Of a stretch of 64,000 nt of DNA, positions 44,045 to 55,930 are shown piece after piece (the first letter of the stretch is position 1; each line of letters starts with the position of its first letter). The position numbers and the translations under genes were made by a program. The DNA is from Pollenia angustigena. Lineage: Eukaryota > Arthropoda > Insecta > Diptera > Polleniidae. Location: NCBI GenBank assembly GCA_930367215.1, contig OV884057.1, forward strand, positions 264,262,339 to 264,326,338, given 5' to 3'. A model generated the notes under the pieces. It had not been told where the DNA came from and ran no database searches. It was given only the letters and a program-made list of their open reading frames with translations.

Positions 44045-47000
44045 GGGGAAACTTTTTTTAAGTATCCTCAAATTTTTGATTTTTCGAGAAATGACTACGT
44101 TGCAATAAAGGAGCGATTTGTACGTTGATATACAAAACTACTTGTTAATAAAAAATTTTTTTATTTTTAATCACCAAAAATTTTATAAATAAACGGTTTT
44201 GTCTGTTTAATAAATTAATTGATCTCAAAAATTTAAAATTTTTTCTTGTTGTGAACTTGGATAAGTGAAGTTCGACTTCGGTTCTGCCAAATTTAGCCAA
44301 TGTGGCCGAACTTCGGCATCGGCTTAAAAAAGTGACCTCGGTCGGATACAACTGATTTTGCATAAGCTTGGTGCAACAGATATGACTTTAAATTTTGTAG
44401 GCGAATGGTATTCAAAATCTTATTCACCAGCGTCCCTATTGAAATTCAATCAGCCGTTATCGAAGATGATCATATTGATCCTTCCAGTCGTTTTGATGGA
44501 CTTTGAAAATGGCCTACTTTGAAATGGCCCATTTTAAGAAAATTGTGCCACGAAAAATAATTTTCGCTTATCTGAACAAAACGATTGAGTTGTTGCAAAT
44601 CAGTGTTGTAAGATTCAGTACTTTGGTACTTTGTTCAGTACTTTTTTATATAAAAAAAAACCGCAGTACCCCCGCGTTGTTTTAGGTACTTTTTTATCCT
44701 TTGAGCTTTTTAACTGTGATGTGATCATTTCGAAAACAGACTTAGGTTATCATGTGTTTGTTGCTCAATTTATGCTGTTGTATTTTAAATATAATTAAAG
44801 ACGTTAATATTGAAATGCAAAGCGTGTGCTAGGATTAATATTGTGCTTTCCAGAATGGGATATTTGTTCTTACAACTGCCAAGAAAATTTATAAAAAGGG
44901 ATGCATAGGATAATATGTTAGTGGAAAATTAAAATAAAAACCATATTTATAGGAACATGCAATGTTAAGCAAATGATTTATTAAACAAAATAAACTGCGA
45001 AATCGTTTTATTCGACAATGTGCGAAACATTAAGATCTAAATTTTGTTTTGAACATAAAACATTAAAAGTGATAACCAGCTTCAATCCGGAAAAACCATT
45101 AGCATTAGTGTTCGCCTAATGGTCAAAATTCGACCATAAATTTGTATGTAAATATGAAGAAAACATAATTCATCTAAGTACATATGAATTAATTTGTTAC
45201 GAGCATTTATTTTTTCCTTCAAATTGGATCGATTTGGCGAGGAACCAACCTCCGATCCATGTTTTATCTTCAATATAAAAAATACCAATTGAAAAACAAA
45301 AAAAGTATCAAAAAGTCCTCTTTATATATTTTCATCCACTCAGGACGTTGCACGTTGAATTTTATGTTTATATGTCTAACATTAACGAAAATTAATCAAA
45401 GTACCAGCTGTTGAACGAAAAAGTACCAAAAACCTCCCCTTACATGTTCTTATTCACCCACTTTAATGTATAATTTTATCTTTATAGGTAGAATATTAAC
45501 GAAAATTCAAAAAGTTCCAGATGAAAAACAAAAAGTACCAACATATTGTATCTTATAGGTTATCACTCACTCAGGACCCTACACCTATAATATTATGTTT
45601 CTAAGTTCAATATTATAGAAAATTTAAAAATTATCACATGAAGCACAGAAAAGTAAAAAAAAGAAATTTAGTTTCCCGTATTTCTCCTTTTTACTCCCCA
45701 TAGAGGTTCGGTTGACAAACAAAGGAAGAACGCGTTCTTAACTGTTTTGCCTGGTCTGATTTATATAGTTGAAATATTCGAAAACCGGTTTTTGAAAAAT
45801 TTCGAATAATCGATCACCCTAATTTTTTATTATTTGATAATTGGAAAAAAATTTTTATTTATTTATTTTGCATTTGTGTTAGTAGCAATTTTAAACGCTT
45901 ATAACTCTGAAACTATTGAACAGATTTTAATAAAATATATATTGTGCACTTCTTTTAGTAAATACCTCTCAAATGGTGTATCAGTTGACATACAGAGGAG
46001 GAAAGTGTTCTTAACTGTTTTGCCTTAGCCGATTTATATAAACGATAAAGACAACTAAAATAATTTCAATTCTCAATTCCGTGTTCTAGCGGATCTTTCA
46101 GAAATAAAGCATTTCAGAACTGAATATATTTAAATTTCTTGGAAAAATACAGCTAATTAATGTTTGCTGATATTTCATATATTGCTTTTGGTATTTTATC
46201 GATACCACATTTCTGAGCATCAATTGGAAAAAGCAAAGGAAGACATCGTTTACATGCAGAAACTTTTTCAAGTTTGACAAAAACTAAAGATCTATTAAAA
46301 TCCACTGGTATTTGCTATTGTAGTTATAAAATTTCCTATGATGCTAACACTGAACTAAAGTCTTTATTTTAATCATTAATGTTTTAAACTTTTTTTAGAC
46401 TAAGTTCTTAGTATGTTATATATGTAAAAGTCTGAATAATGGAATTTTGAAAAAGTTAAAATATAAATGTAAATACCAGTATTAATTTCTGTTGACAACA
46501 ATAAAATTTTTAATTTATTTATTTATTTATAAATATGTATATCGTCGCAGGAATTAAAGATCGCTGTAACTGACAAAACATAAAATATTCACCAGAGCCA
46601 AAAAACCTGCATGAGAGAAAGTAGAAATAAAACTATACAACTTAGGAACATGATTTTAAAAATGTATTTTTATTTTTTAATCGCTTTATATATTGGCTCC
46701 AAACATTTCCCCTCAAGTCTATTATTCTCGATGATTCAGCGGCTTACAGCAAACGATTTTTTTTTTCACCATACAAATATGGGACCGGGACCAAACGACG
46801 CAGTATTTTTTTCTGATAAAAATGATGCAAAAAAACGTATTTTCAATTTTTTGTCAATTACAGCGTTCTTTAATTCCTGCGACGATATGAACTATTTCAA
46901 ATATTTTGTTAGAAAATACTGAAAAACACGTACCTTAAGCGGCTCATACACTTGCAATATAACTGTTCAATTTTATCGCCAATTGGTTTCTGATATTCGA

Positions 47001-48565
47001 AGGTGGCACAATATATTGGCAAGAATCGAAATCTGAAAAGAAGTGCAATATACTGTGAAATGTGTTTGCAACAATGTACCATGTTGTTTTGCTTTTTTTA
47101 ATAAGGGTTGTGCCATATTTTAATTGAAACCATTGGGCCACTTATTGAATAATATGGGGTCATATAGAAATAATATGGCGAATAACATTAACAATTATAT
47201 TGTAAATTTCAGTTTTGCAACACTGTTGCCTAAAGTTTATATACCAAAATTTCCAAATAATTAATTTTTAACTGCTTTTTACACTAAATAATGTAACAAA
47301 AAATTTTACTTTTTATAAGGTGGTACTGGGTGATGCCAACTCTACAACAGCAACTTTAGAAGTAGGGAATATAAAAACAAATTTTGTCATGCTTATTACA
47401 CATATTGTGTGTGTAATTTTTACATGCATGTGTAATTTGTTTCATGTGTAAGCTAAGTGTAATTTTTTTTTATTAATTTTCTCCTCTTATGGACAAAGTT
47501 TACATGTAGTTTATTAACAAAATTGCCAGCTGCATACTTGTCACCATCTTCTTATCAGTTCGGCTTGTCTTTTCCTTTAAACAATAAGTGAAAACAAGAT
47601 TAGTCAACTAAGTAAACCCCACTTTAAAAAAAATTGGAAATTTTTAATTTTCATAGGACAAAAATTATTCATTCTATATTAGCACAGACTTGAATCTGCA
47701 ATTATATATTTTCCAATGTTTCTAAAACTAAAATATTAAAGTCCAACACCATTACAACAGTTGCTCTCAAACTAACCATTTTGTTAAGTTCTCTAACAGC
47801 GGATACAGAAAAGCGCTAAACAAATCAAAAACTAATTAAAAAAGCTCCTAAGTAAACCAAATTTTTTTAGTAAAATAATAAAAAATTATCACCATTAAAA
47901 ACATTGTTTAAAAAATATTACAAAAATGTCCAAAATATAAACAAATAGCAAAACAATTAATTATTTTTATTATATAATATCAGATATAAATTAAAAAAAA
48001 ATATCCTTAAATTATTAACCAAAAAACCCGTCATACTTATACGAAAAAAAAAGCTTAACTAGACGCCACAGGCGTCCTAGTGGCTGCTTGATATACACAC
48101 ATTAAGTTACTAGACGACCGTTTGGCGCCAAATTTCATCCTTGAAGCTTTTGCTCTCTCTTATTCCAAATACGAGCGCACATTCACACATTCACACACGC
48201 ACACACAAAATATAAAAATACTCTTTGAACAAATATTTGTAGTTGGTAACTGAATATATTTTCATAAATGGATGTTGCAGAAGTACGAGTAAGTGGTAGA
48301 TGAAATGATTGTAATGAAATCTTATACGGATCTTCCGCCCCTCTCCAATGTGTATAAGAAAAACCCACAAAAAGGGTTTCCTAATATTCTATACATTCAT
48401 ACATACACATTTTTGCTACATACAACAAAATATAACATTTAAAAAATGTACATACGTCATCTAAAGAAAAACGAATGGAAAAGTGTACGAAAATCCAAAA
48501 TTACGATTTCACGTAAACTTTTCATTCGTTTGAGCTTCTTCCGCCATCAGTGATGACTCTTACAA
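44045..48565. other. Intergenic stretch with minor repeats
   Basis: A direct repeat of about 55 bp (GTGTTCTTAACTGTTTTGCC type) lies at 45714-45775 and 45985-46035. AAAAGTACCA words recur from 44620 to 45560. A CA-rich microsatellite lies at 48178-48206. CAGTGTTGTAAGATTCAGTA at 44604 resembles a hAT end, but no partner was found. No exon was recognised. Confidence 0.5.
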
Positions 48566-48571
48566 TCAGTT
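48566..48571 (+). promoter_or_regulatory. Candidate initiator (TCAGTT) of the downstream gene
   Basis: TCAGTT matches the fly initiator consensus and stands about 410 bp before the start codon. A GCGTC sequence lies 27-31 bases downstream of the A, a weak match to a downstream promoter element. No TATA box stands at the usual distance. The call depends on position before a supported first exon. Confidence 0.35.
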
Positions 48572-48977
48572 GCTCTACAATTCACTTAGTGTTTGCGTCG
48601 TAAAAATCAAAATTAATTCGAAAACAAAAAACGATTTGAAGTGAAATAACAATTCTTCTATTGGGGTCTTTAGTTTTTTTTTTTTTTTCTTGCATAAAAA
48701 GGTGAACTTAAACGAACATTTCATATTTGTCTATTAGACATTTAATTGACAACTTTATCTATTTGTGTGTGTGAAAATACAAAAGAAATAATTTTGAAAC
48801 TTTGTTAAAGTTAAATAAAATATCTCAAGTGTTAATCTTTGTGCGGTTACCAGACACTAATTCATATTGCGAGAAAGAAATACGACTTTCTTCTTTCGTT
48901 TGTTCAATCAGGTGTAAACAATTCTAAAAATAAGAAAATTAAATTTTATAAAAGCACATCTAAATAAAACATTCAAA
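48568..48977 (+). other. Putative 5' untranslated region
   Basis: Between the candidate initiator and ATG; it includes a T-run at 48672-48690. Whether it holds an intron cannot be decided. The start context is TTCAAAATGA, acceptable for flies. Confidence 0.4.
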
Positions 48978-49032
48978 ATGAAACTAATGATTGTAAGTCT
49001 GGTTATTTTGACAGCTGTTTACAAAATTAAAG
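48978..49032 (+). CDS. First coding exon: signal peptide of a secreted or Ly6-type protein
   Basis: Eighteen codons read MKLMIVSLVILTAVYKIK, a typical signal peptide with a short basic start and a hydrophobic core. One more base precedes the donor GTGGGT (49033). An alternative donor GTAAAT sits four bases further on. Ending after one base gives phase 1, the same phase as the acceptor of the Ly6 exon at 12511, and a signal-peptide first exon is usual for insect Ly6 genes. The next exon was not found in the remaining 15 kb. The call of a real gene start is fairly secure from signal peptide, donor and promoter context. The Ly6 assignment is inference from exon form and neighbourhood. Confidence 0.6.
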
Positions 49033-49891
49033 GTGGGTAAATGTTTATTTAAAATAATTTTATACCATTAAATTTTAAAATAACGAAAGCAAATATAAAA
49101 AATAAATGTACCTAAGATATTTAGTAAGCAAACTAAAGTCTTATGTCCAGTTATTTTCAGAGATCAATATTTAGACAGACATAACGAATTATCTCTACAG
49201 CAAATACTTTCTATTTGACTTAAATTAAAATCTTTATCTTTATCCTATAAGTTCGTTTAAAGCGAACTTTTCCTAAAATGTCCCTTTCTCTAAAAAAAAC
49301 CCCCCAAGTTGGTTTTTGACCTTGAACTGAACAGATACTTCTTAATATTTGGCCCAGATTTGTTAAAATAACCATATCACATATTTATTTAAGATCAGTA
49401 CAGAACAAATATTCCAATATGCATGAAATTATTATTTTTTTTTCTTATTAAAGCTAGTTTTAGGCGATATGTATTTAGCAGTGTGATTGTCAAATTTCGT
49501 ACTCCAAAATTCATACATGTCATGTAAATGCAAAAGAATTTGCTCCTGTAAATGTCAGCTCGAATTTTTAGTGTAAATTTTTCAATTAGAGCGTGTTCTA
49601 TTTAGAACTCACAAACCATCTGATATCAGCTGTTTTGCAAATTATTTGTTTCCGCACACAAGCTAAAATCTATTTTTTACACATATTCTTTACAGAAAGA
49701 ATGTTTGCAATAACTGAAATACAATTGAAAGCAAATAGAAATATAAATTAGTACTTAATTGACTGTTGTGAACAATTTTAGGTTCTGTCAGATGAAATAT
49801 TGTAAAATTCTACTCGGTTTCCTTTTATAATGCGAGACTTTGGAACTCAATTTAAGAATAGTTCTGATTAAGACAACTAATACCTTAAGAC
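49033..49891 (+). other. Probable first intron, no feature recognised
   Basis: It follows the donor at 49033. No exon or element end was recognised. Confidence 0.5.
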
Positions 49892-50109
49892 GTAGGTCAA
49901 CACCACGCGTTTAGTGCGATTTATTCATCTGTCAAGAAAGTAGAACCAGTGTAATTGTATTGACACGTTACGCAGCAAACGCGTGTTTGCCTATACGTAT
50001 TGAACGCATGAAATAGCTTTATTTTCTATTTTTGCATGCGTCTTAAAAAAGGTCAACCCTTTTGCACAAAGAGTAACAAACGCATAGAATGCTCGGTGTG
50101 GGCCTCCAC
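49892..50109 (+). mobile_element. MITE with ACACCACGCGTT ends, copy 2
   Basis: GTAGGTCAACACCACGCGTT opens the element, followed by GTGTAATTGTATTGACACG and TTGAACGCATGAAATAG. The end GGTGTGGGCCTCCAC is a partial inverse of the start. It matches 13735-13946 block for block in the opposite orientation. Confidence 0.72.
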
Positions 50110-50253
50110 TTTTGAGGATTGTTTTCAGAAATTGTGCGATTTCAATTTCACTCTAAATCGATTTTTAGAACAAGGCTGAATATTCACAATTGTTTTTTGT
50201 ATACCGATATTGATATTAGACTCTTTTTTATTCCTTAAATATTAAGGATTGGC

Positions 50254-50369
50254 CCCCCGTATTTATAAACGATTATTAAATTTAACAAACGTTTGTTAAG
50301 GAGAATTTTAATAAAAAAATTTGTTTTGTAAACCTTTTTTAAATTTAAAAATTTTTAATAAATACAGGC
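50254..50369. mobile_element. Possible short foldback
   Basis: CCCCGTATTTATAAACGATT at the left and (inverse) GCCTGTATTTATTAAAAATT at the right are similar, with ACAAACGTTTGT in between. It is AT-rich, so chance similarity cannot be excluded. Confidence 0.35.
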
Positions 50370-53300
50370 GTAAGATTATACACAATCATACGTTTCATTC
50401 ACACGTAACGCTGACATAATTCTATCCGACATAAAAAATTGTCTGCAAAATTTGCTGTCAATGCCGCACTATCCCACAAAAAATATGGAAAACACATATG
50501 ACTCAGCCACTTTACAAGAAAATGCAACTCTAATCGCATATAATCCATAATTTTATGAAGATTTTCATAAGCATTTGCAGGTCGGACGTACTTGTCAAAA
50601 AAATATGTCACTCAATTTTATTTTTAAGCCAAACTATCATAATTTACGCGCACACACGATTTTTGGAAAAATCGTACAACTGAAAGGATTGCCGGCTTTA
50701 GAAGGAGTGTTACCAATTTAGAGATTTTAGGTAGCTTGATTCAGCTATTTCGTTATTTTTTACAATTTTTATATAAAATTTCCTTTTTTTTTTTTAAATG
50801 TTTGACGAAAAATTCTTAAAGTTAAGCAATGGTTTTTGACCAACACTGATTTTTTCTAAATTAATCGTATGTGTATTATTATGATTAAAATTAAAACTGT
50901 TAAAAATATTCATATAAAAGTTATTCTGTGCCGTATGGAAAAACAAGCTGACTCCACTTTTTGCGAAAACTTAAATAACACCAAAAATAGAAAGCGTGTT
51001 TTATTGTCAGATCAAAATTTTGATATAGTTTCTTATTTAAAAGTTATTTAAAAAACAAAAATCAGAAAATATCCATTTTTATGTAAAAACCACAACAATA
51101 GTAATAAGTTCATAGGGGAGAGGCGCTAACATGATGACGCGCAGTATATAAGCATTAAAGAAAAACTGAGTAACTCCATGTTTTCGTGAAAAAAACGGGT
51201 AAATTAATGTGCTGAGTCAAATAGTTAAAATTTTTCCACAAATAATTACTTAAGCTGCCTTAATTCCGAAAAATAAATTGAAAAAAAAGTTTTTTCGGAA
51301 AACCTAGAAAACTCCATTATCGAAAAAACAAGGAAACTGACATTGAAATCTTTAACATTATTTAAAAGTTTGTTTTGTTTAATGCGCATGCATAATAAAA
51401 TATAAATAATTACCGAAATATGTCTTAAACTTTAAGTGTGTTTTTCTCGTGTTTTCAAAAAATGGAGTTTTTCCATACGGCCACAGAATTAAAGTTTTAT
51501 TCCTTTAAAAAAAAAAAAATGTGTCTTCTTAATATATTTTAATCTTTCATCTACAATTTTGTTGTAAAAAAACCAGTTTTCTAAATTGGCAACACTGTTA
51601 AGTAGGTCAATTGTGTGGTTGTAGGAAAGCATTCAATTAACTTTGCCTAAGAAAATCGCCTTTTCAAAAAATTGTATGATTATTGACTCTAATAAATCTT
51701 ATTTTAAAAGTAAATTTGCTTTTGTCATCGAGTGTAAAATAGACTATTTTTTAAATTCTTACATTTATTATTTTGTAAAAACCATAAATACTCACGAAAA
51801 TCTATTAATCTGTTTTTAAGTAATAAAAATTAATTGAATTTTTAAACAATTTACATTTATCAAGCAAATTGAATTTTTAAGTTCTCGTTGTCAAGCAGCT
51901 GTCTACGTGTGTATGCAAATTCGTTTGGTAAAAGTTAGAAAAGTTTAAATTAAAAAAAAAAGAAATCAAAACTAAAAAATACTTAATAAGTCAACAGATA
52001 AGAGCCATAAACCACTAATTTTGTTTGAACCATAGAGTACAATAAAAATCAAAAATTAAGATGAAAATTTATATTAAAAAAAAATTTACTTTGAACATTA
52101 AAAAAAAATAAGACATGAGCACAGCATTTGATCGTATTAGACCAGCTATTTGGCTGGTTTAGTAAAACCTTTAAAAATTAATAGAAAAAATTTTCTAAAA
52201 TTAAATATTTTCAATTCTAATTGTTTTATTTAAGAGTGTGTTTCTTTTGTTCTAGTTGTTTTTGCAGTAATAACTTCTGCTTGAAGAAGGTCAATAATAA
52301 TCACCTGGCGCGCGGTTAAATTTTAATATAACCAAATATCAAAACTACTTGGGCAGGTTCAATTACCCCAGTCTCTTTAGGAAATTTTTGTGGAAATTTT
52401 AAAAAATTCGCTTCATTTTTCAACCTCTTTAACTTCAATAAGAGAAAAAAAATTGCATTTTAAGACAAAATTCCGATTTTTATGTCGGCCTTAGATTTTT
52501 TTTTTTGTGGCTAAACATTTCATCATAACTTGAGAAAAACCTGTCCGATTTTTATCAAAACATTTTTAAGAAATAAAAATGTAAAATTTGTCGTTATTAT
52601 ATTTTTTTTATAAAATTTTAAAAACAAAACTAATTTTGCATGAAAAAAAAATTATCGCCGCTTATTTCTGAAGAGCAAATAAACAGTTGAAAATATAAAA
52701 CCATGTTATTTCGATGACTTAAATGAAATTATATTCCAAATCATGCGTTAGTGTTTTGAGTATAACAATTCTTAAGCTTTGATGAAATGTATTAGCATTA
52801 CCGCGTTGTTTCGGCCGAAATATTAATTAAGCCAATTACAGAAATCTGAGCCCGATAGAAAATACTAATATTTTAACTGTTTTGGCTTTCATATAATATA
52901 ACAATCTTATTTTATTAAAGTAAATCATAGATAGAATCAATCTGTGAGCAGATTTGGATACAGCACGCTAAAGTCATTTAACAACGTTCTTGCTCCGGAC
53001 TTTTTTTTTGCCGAGCAGTGTAATCAATTCGATACACATGAATTCTAAAAACAAACGAAATTTTTTACTTAAGTTTATATCCAAAATTAATACTACAATT
53101 AAAATCCATTAAAGTTGTTTACTTAATGGATTCATAAAAAGAACATAAAAAAAAATTTAAAAGAAATTATTTACGTGCAAATACCACAAGTACTTTTACC
53201 TGAAATAAATCAATACATAAATGTTTTTGCTAAACAAGAATGAGATTTTAAATCGAATAAATAATTGAGTTCACAGTTTAAGAGTGGATGCTGAAATTAT

Positions 53301-53395
53301 TTATTGCAAATTTTATTCGACAGCACAAAATATCGGTGGCAGACGGCTCAATAGTCATCTATTTTAATTTGTATGTTATCAAACTTATGTAGGTT
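50370..53395 (+). other. Long non-coding stretch, probably intron
   Basis: AT-rich sequence. The 50399-50611 (-) frame has normal composition but no recognised domain and no neighbouring exon. Nothing further is supported. Confidence 0.45.
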
Positions 53396-53821
53396 AGGTT
53401 CAATTGGCAGCCGCCACGACGACGGCTTACTTGGGTCCTTATAGAGGTCCCTTTGTGATACAAGTGACAAGAGTCAGCCAGTATTCAGCAGATTATTCCC
53501 AGAGGTCACTGCAGCCCCGAACATAGACATAGACATATCGTCCAGACATGGCAATTCCGGTCTTCCAAAATCCCTACCCCTAATGCCCCCCAGACCGTGG
53601 TATTGGCAGGGAAAGTGAAAGAACGTCACCTTCTCCTCCTCATCATACCAACTTCTACAGTAGTCATTTTAATCAAGACCCATTTTATGGCTAACTCTAT
53701 TCCCGGTGAATCACAAAAATAAGAAAGTCGTGGGTCGATTCAAGCCTTCGTATAGGAAACTAGAATCTTCCAGAATCCGCTCCTGAGTATAATAGTCTTC
53801 GCCAGTAAGATTTCAGTGAAG
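53396..53821 (-). pseudogene. LINE ORF2 C-terminal end with 3' tail
   Basis: On the - strand the reading KMGLD, NDYCRSWYDEEEKVTFFHFP and C, then GRPELPCLDDMSM and VTSGNNLLNTG is the C-terminal Cys/His region of a LINE of the I/Jockey group (normally CRxC, EHLLCxCP and so on). Here some cysteines are replaced: CRSW where CRSC is expected. The stop lies near 53490. After it come TTGTATCACAAAGGGACC and CAATTGAACCTAACCTA, the usual 3' tail ending in AACCTAACC. Upstream it is cut near 53820 at a MITE. No RT motif is left. Confidence 0.7.
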
Positions 53822-54143
53822 GCGAATTTATACAAGTTGGTCTTATTTTAAAAACGGATAAGACACCTTAAAAAAGTTTAATGTTGTGCCAAACAATAGT
53901 AAACAAATTAGCTGTGTGTAAAAAATATATGCTGTCACATTTTATTTTGTTTTTAATTTTAATTTGTGTGTTTTGAAATGTAATTATTTAAAAACGTTTT
54001 CAATTTCATAATTCTAAGTGAAAATAATTGAATTTATGAAAGATTCCCCTGAACTACCAGAACGGTATGCCATGTTGACTTACGACTAGTTATCAGCTGT
54101 TGCTTACGTAGCAAGCTAATGTCACCAAGTGTGAATTCACCTT
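53822..54143 (+). mobile_element. MITE with GAATTYACAC ends, copy 2
   Basis: The left end GGCGAATTTATACAAGTTGG and the inverse right end GGTGAATTCACACTTGGTGA agree in 14 of 20 bases. The interior matches 38516-38840 inverted (TTGTGTGTTTTGAAATGTAA, ATTCTAAGTGAAAA, GTTATCAGCTGTTGCTTACG). CAGTG and TTTTCAGT near the two outer edges do not make a clean duplication. Confidence 0.7.
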
Positions 54144-54145
54144 GT

Positions 54146-55222
54146 TTTCAGTAATATTCCACTAGAATTCCGTCTAAGCATTAAAAGGTATTCCGCCAGC
54201 AATCCTTTTGAGTTTGAAATGGCTCTTTACTAAGCAGTGTTGCCGGAATCTAAATTCAATTTTACGGGGACAAAGCATAAAAACTATCCAAACAAATTTT
54301 ATTTTCGATAAAATGTAACGCTGTTAAGTTACGAATACTTAAATACAAGGTGGAGCAAAATGTGCTGCATAGTTTAAATTGTTGATAACTTTTTTGCTAG
54401 TGCGATTAATAATATTTTTTTTTTTAATTTGGTGATTTCGTTTTTTATCAGCTTTTAAAAATGAAATCCTGTAAATGGTAGCCACATTCTGCTTTGCATT
54501 CTATAACTACTCAAAATTTTCAGTGTGACGGACGATGGCTGGATGGACGATGGTTTTAAGCTTTTTAACATAAGGAAATTCTGCCTTTCAAATATCCCAA
54601 AAGAAAGCTGTCGGAAGATATTAAATGAATTAATGTGAATGTAGAGGTCAGTTTAAATGGCTTTTGCGTGAAATAATGAGTTCGCCAAATATGTCCCTTA
54701 TGTTTGTTTTTTTTTAAAGCAGTTGTAAAACCCTGTTACAATTTCTAGTCAATTTTAGTTTTCATTTAATATCCATATTAATAGATTACAGACTTTTTAT
54801 TAACAATTTTTAAAAGTTGTTTAAAAGAAGAAATTTTGGGATCATAAAAAACTGAGTTAACGTGCATATTGATTTTTTCATGTGCAAAAATTGCTAATGC
54901 AGGGTGTTATCTAGTCATTGAATTTAAAATATTGTTTTGTAGAAGCTCGAAACAATTTATTTTTCTAACAAAAATATTTGTGTCTGTACCTACTAATTGT
55001 TTAAATTTCAAAGAATAGAACATACACCTTTTAAAATAAAATAATTTTAAAGGGTGATTTTTTAGCTGATCCGATCTTTCAATATAAATAGCTGCTCCCA
55101 AAAATAAAGGCCATTTTTCATTTTTAAAATTTCGTCAAAATCGTACATACTATTTGTCTGAATCATTCATTATTACTATACGTCGAATTCCTAAATGTTA
55201 TTTATAAAAATAACGGGACATA
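54146..55222 (+). other. Non-coding stretch, no feature recognised
   Basis: AT-rich sequence. The 54907-55101 (-) frame shows no domain. Confidence 0.45.
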
Positions 55223-55267
55223 TTGCAAAAAGGTGGCATGTCATAACGTCCAGTGTCATAGTGTCCG

Positions 55268-55715
55268 TGGACAAACTCGAAAGTACCGGCTTCGCTAACT
55301 AAAGCTTCTCTGCACAGTCGGCCTTCGGCCGGGGGCAAGGATTTTGTCCTCTATGGTATAACAAATACTGGCTTCGCTAGCTAAAGCTTATCTGCGAAGT
55401 CGGCCTTCGTTCGGAAACAAGGCAGATTTTAGAAGCTTTTCTTAGCGAAACCGGTACTTGTTATCCCATGAAGGAAAAAAATCCTTGCGCCCGCCCAAAG
55501 GCCGTCTGCACGGAAAAGCTTAAGTTAGCGAAGCCGGTCTTTGTTATATCATAGAGGAGAAAATCTTTGCGCCCGGCCGAAGGCCGGCTATGCAGAGAAA
55601 CTTTAGTTAGCGAAGCCGGTTTTTGTTATACCATAGAGTAGAAAATACTTGCACCTGGCCGAAGGCCAGCTATGCCTAGACGCTTTAGTAAGCGCTGCCG
55701 GTATTTGTTACACCA
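55268..55715. repeat. About 95-bp tandem modules in two opposed blocks
   Basis: Two units run in + direction from 55285 (GGCTTCGCTAACTAAAGCTT, CGGCCTTCGGCCG, CTCTATGGTATAACAAA). From about 55430 three or more units run in inverse. The same module stands at 41204-41400 in a different transposon. Confidence 0.87.
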
Positions 55716-55746
55716 TAGGGGTATATCGTTATATCTTTAATATATG

Positions 55747-55892
55747 CACGCAGAGAAAAAACAACAAAACCATTTTTAAATGTTTAATTTAACCGTATCA
55801 TTGTGACCGACAACCATATTATGGTAAAATAAGTTTTTTTAGAAATAGTTTTGTTGGTTGTGACCATAATAAAACAGGTTTTTCTCTGCGTG
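55747..55892. mobile_element. MITE with CACGCAGAGAAAAA ends nested in the MULE-like element
   Basis: CACGCAGAGAAAAA and TTTTTCTCTGCGTG are exact inverses, with TATG at 55743-55746 and 55893-55896. It contains GTGACCGACAACCATATTAT and GGTTGTGACCATAATA as inner imperfect arms. The ends resemble ACACACAGAAAA at 40619. Confidence 0.75.
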
Positions 55893-55930
55893 TATGACAC
55901 TGGACTTTATGGCATGCTACCTTGCAAAAA

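Larger units (their letters stand above)
55232..55921. mobile_element. MULE-like element, 9-bp TSD TTGCAAAAA
   Basis: GGTGGCATGTCATAACGTCC at the left and the inverse right end GGTAGCATGCCATAAAGTCC match with three changes, and AGTGTCATA continues on both. TTGCAAAAA stands at 55223-55231 and 55922-55930. A 9-bp duplication with G-starting ends fits Mutator-like elements. It contains the tandem module and a smaller MITE and has no transposase. Confidence 0.82.

Noticed and set aside
44604..44640. CAGTGTTGTAAGATTCAGTA as a hAT end
   Set aside because: No inverted partner with an 8-bp duplication was found downstream.
48978..49032. Joining this signal-peptide exon with the Ly6 exon at 12511 as one gene
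   Set aside because: Both are on the + strand and the terminal exon lies upstream, so the order is impossible without rearrangement.
50399..50611. 70-residue - strand frame with normal composition (MTYFFDKYVRPANAYENLHK start)
   Set aside because: No recognisable domain, no flanking splice sites or second exon; may be chance or an old element.
53396..53410. TAGGTTAGGTT as possible telomere-type repeat
   Set aside because: Only two units, and it is the 3' tail of a LINE relic; flies lack TTAGG telomeres.
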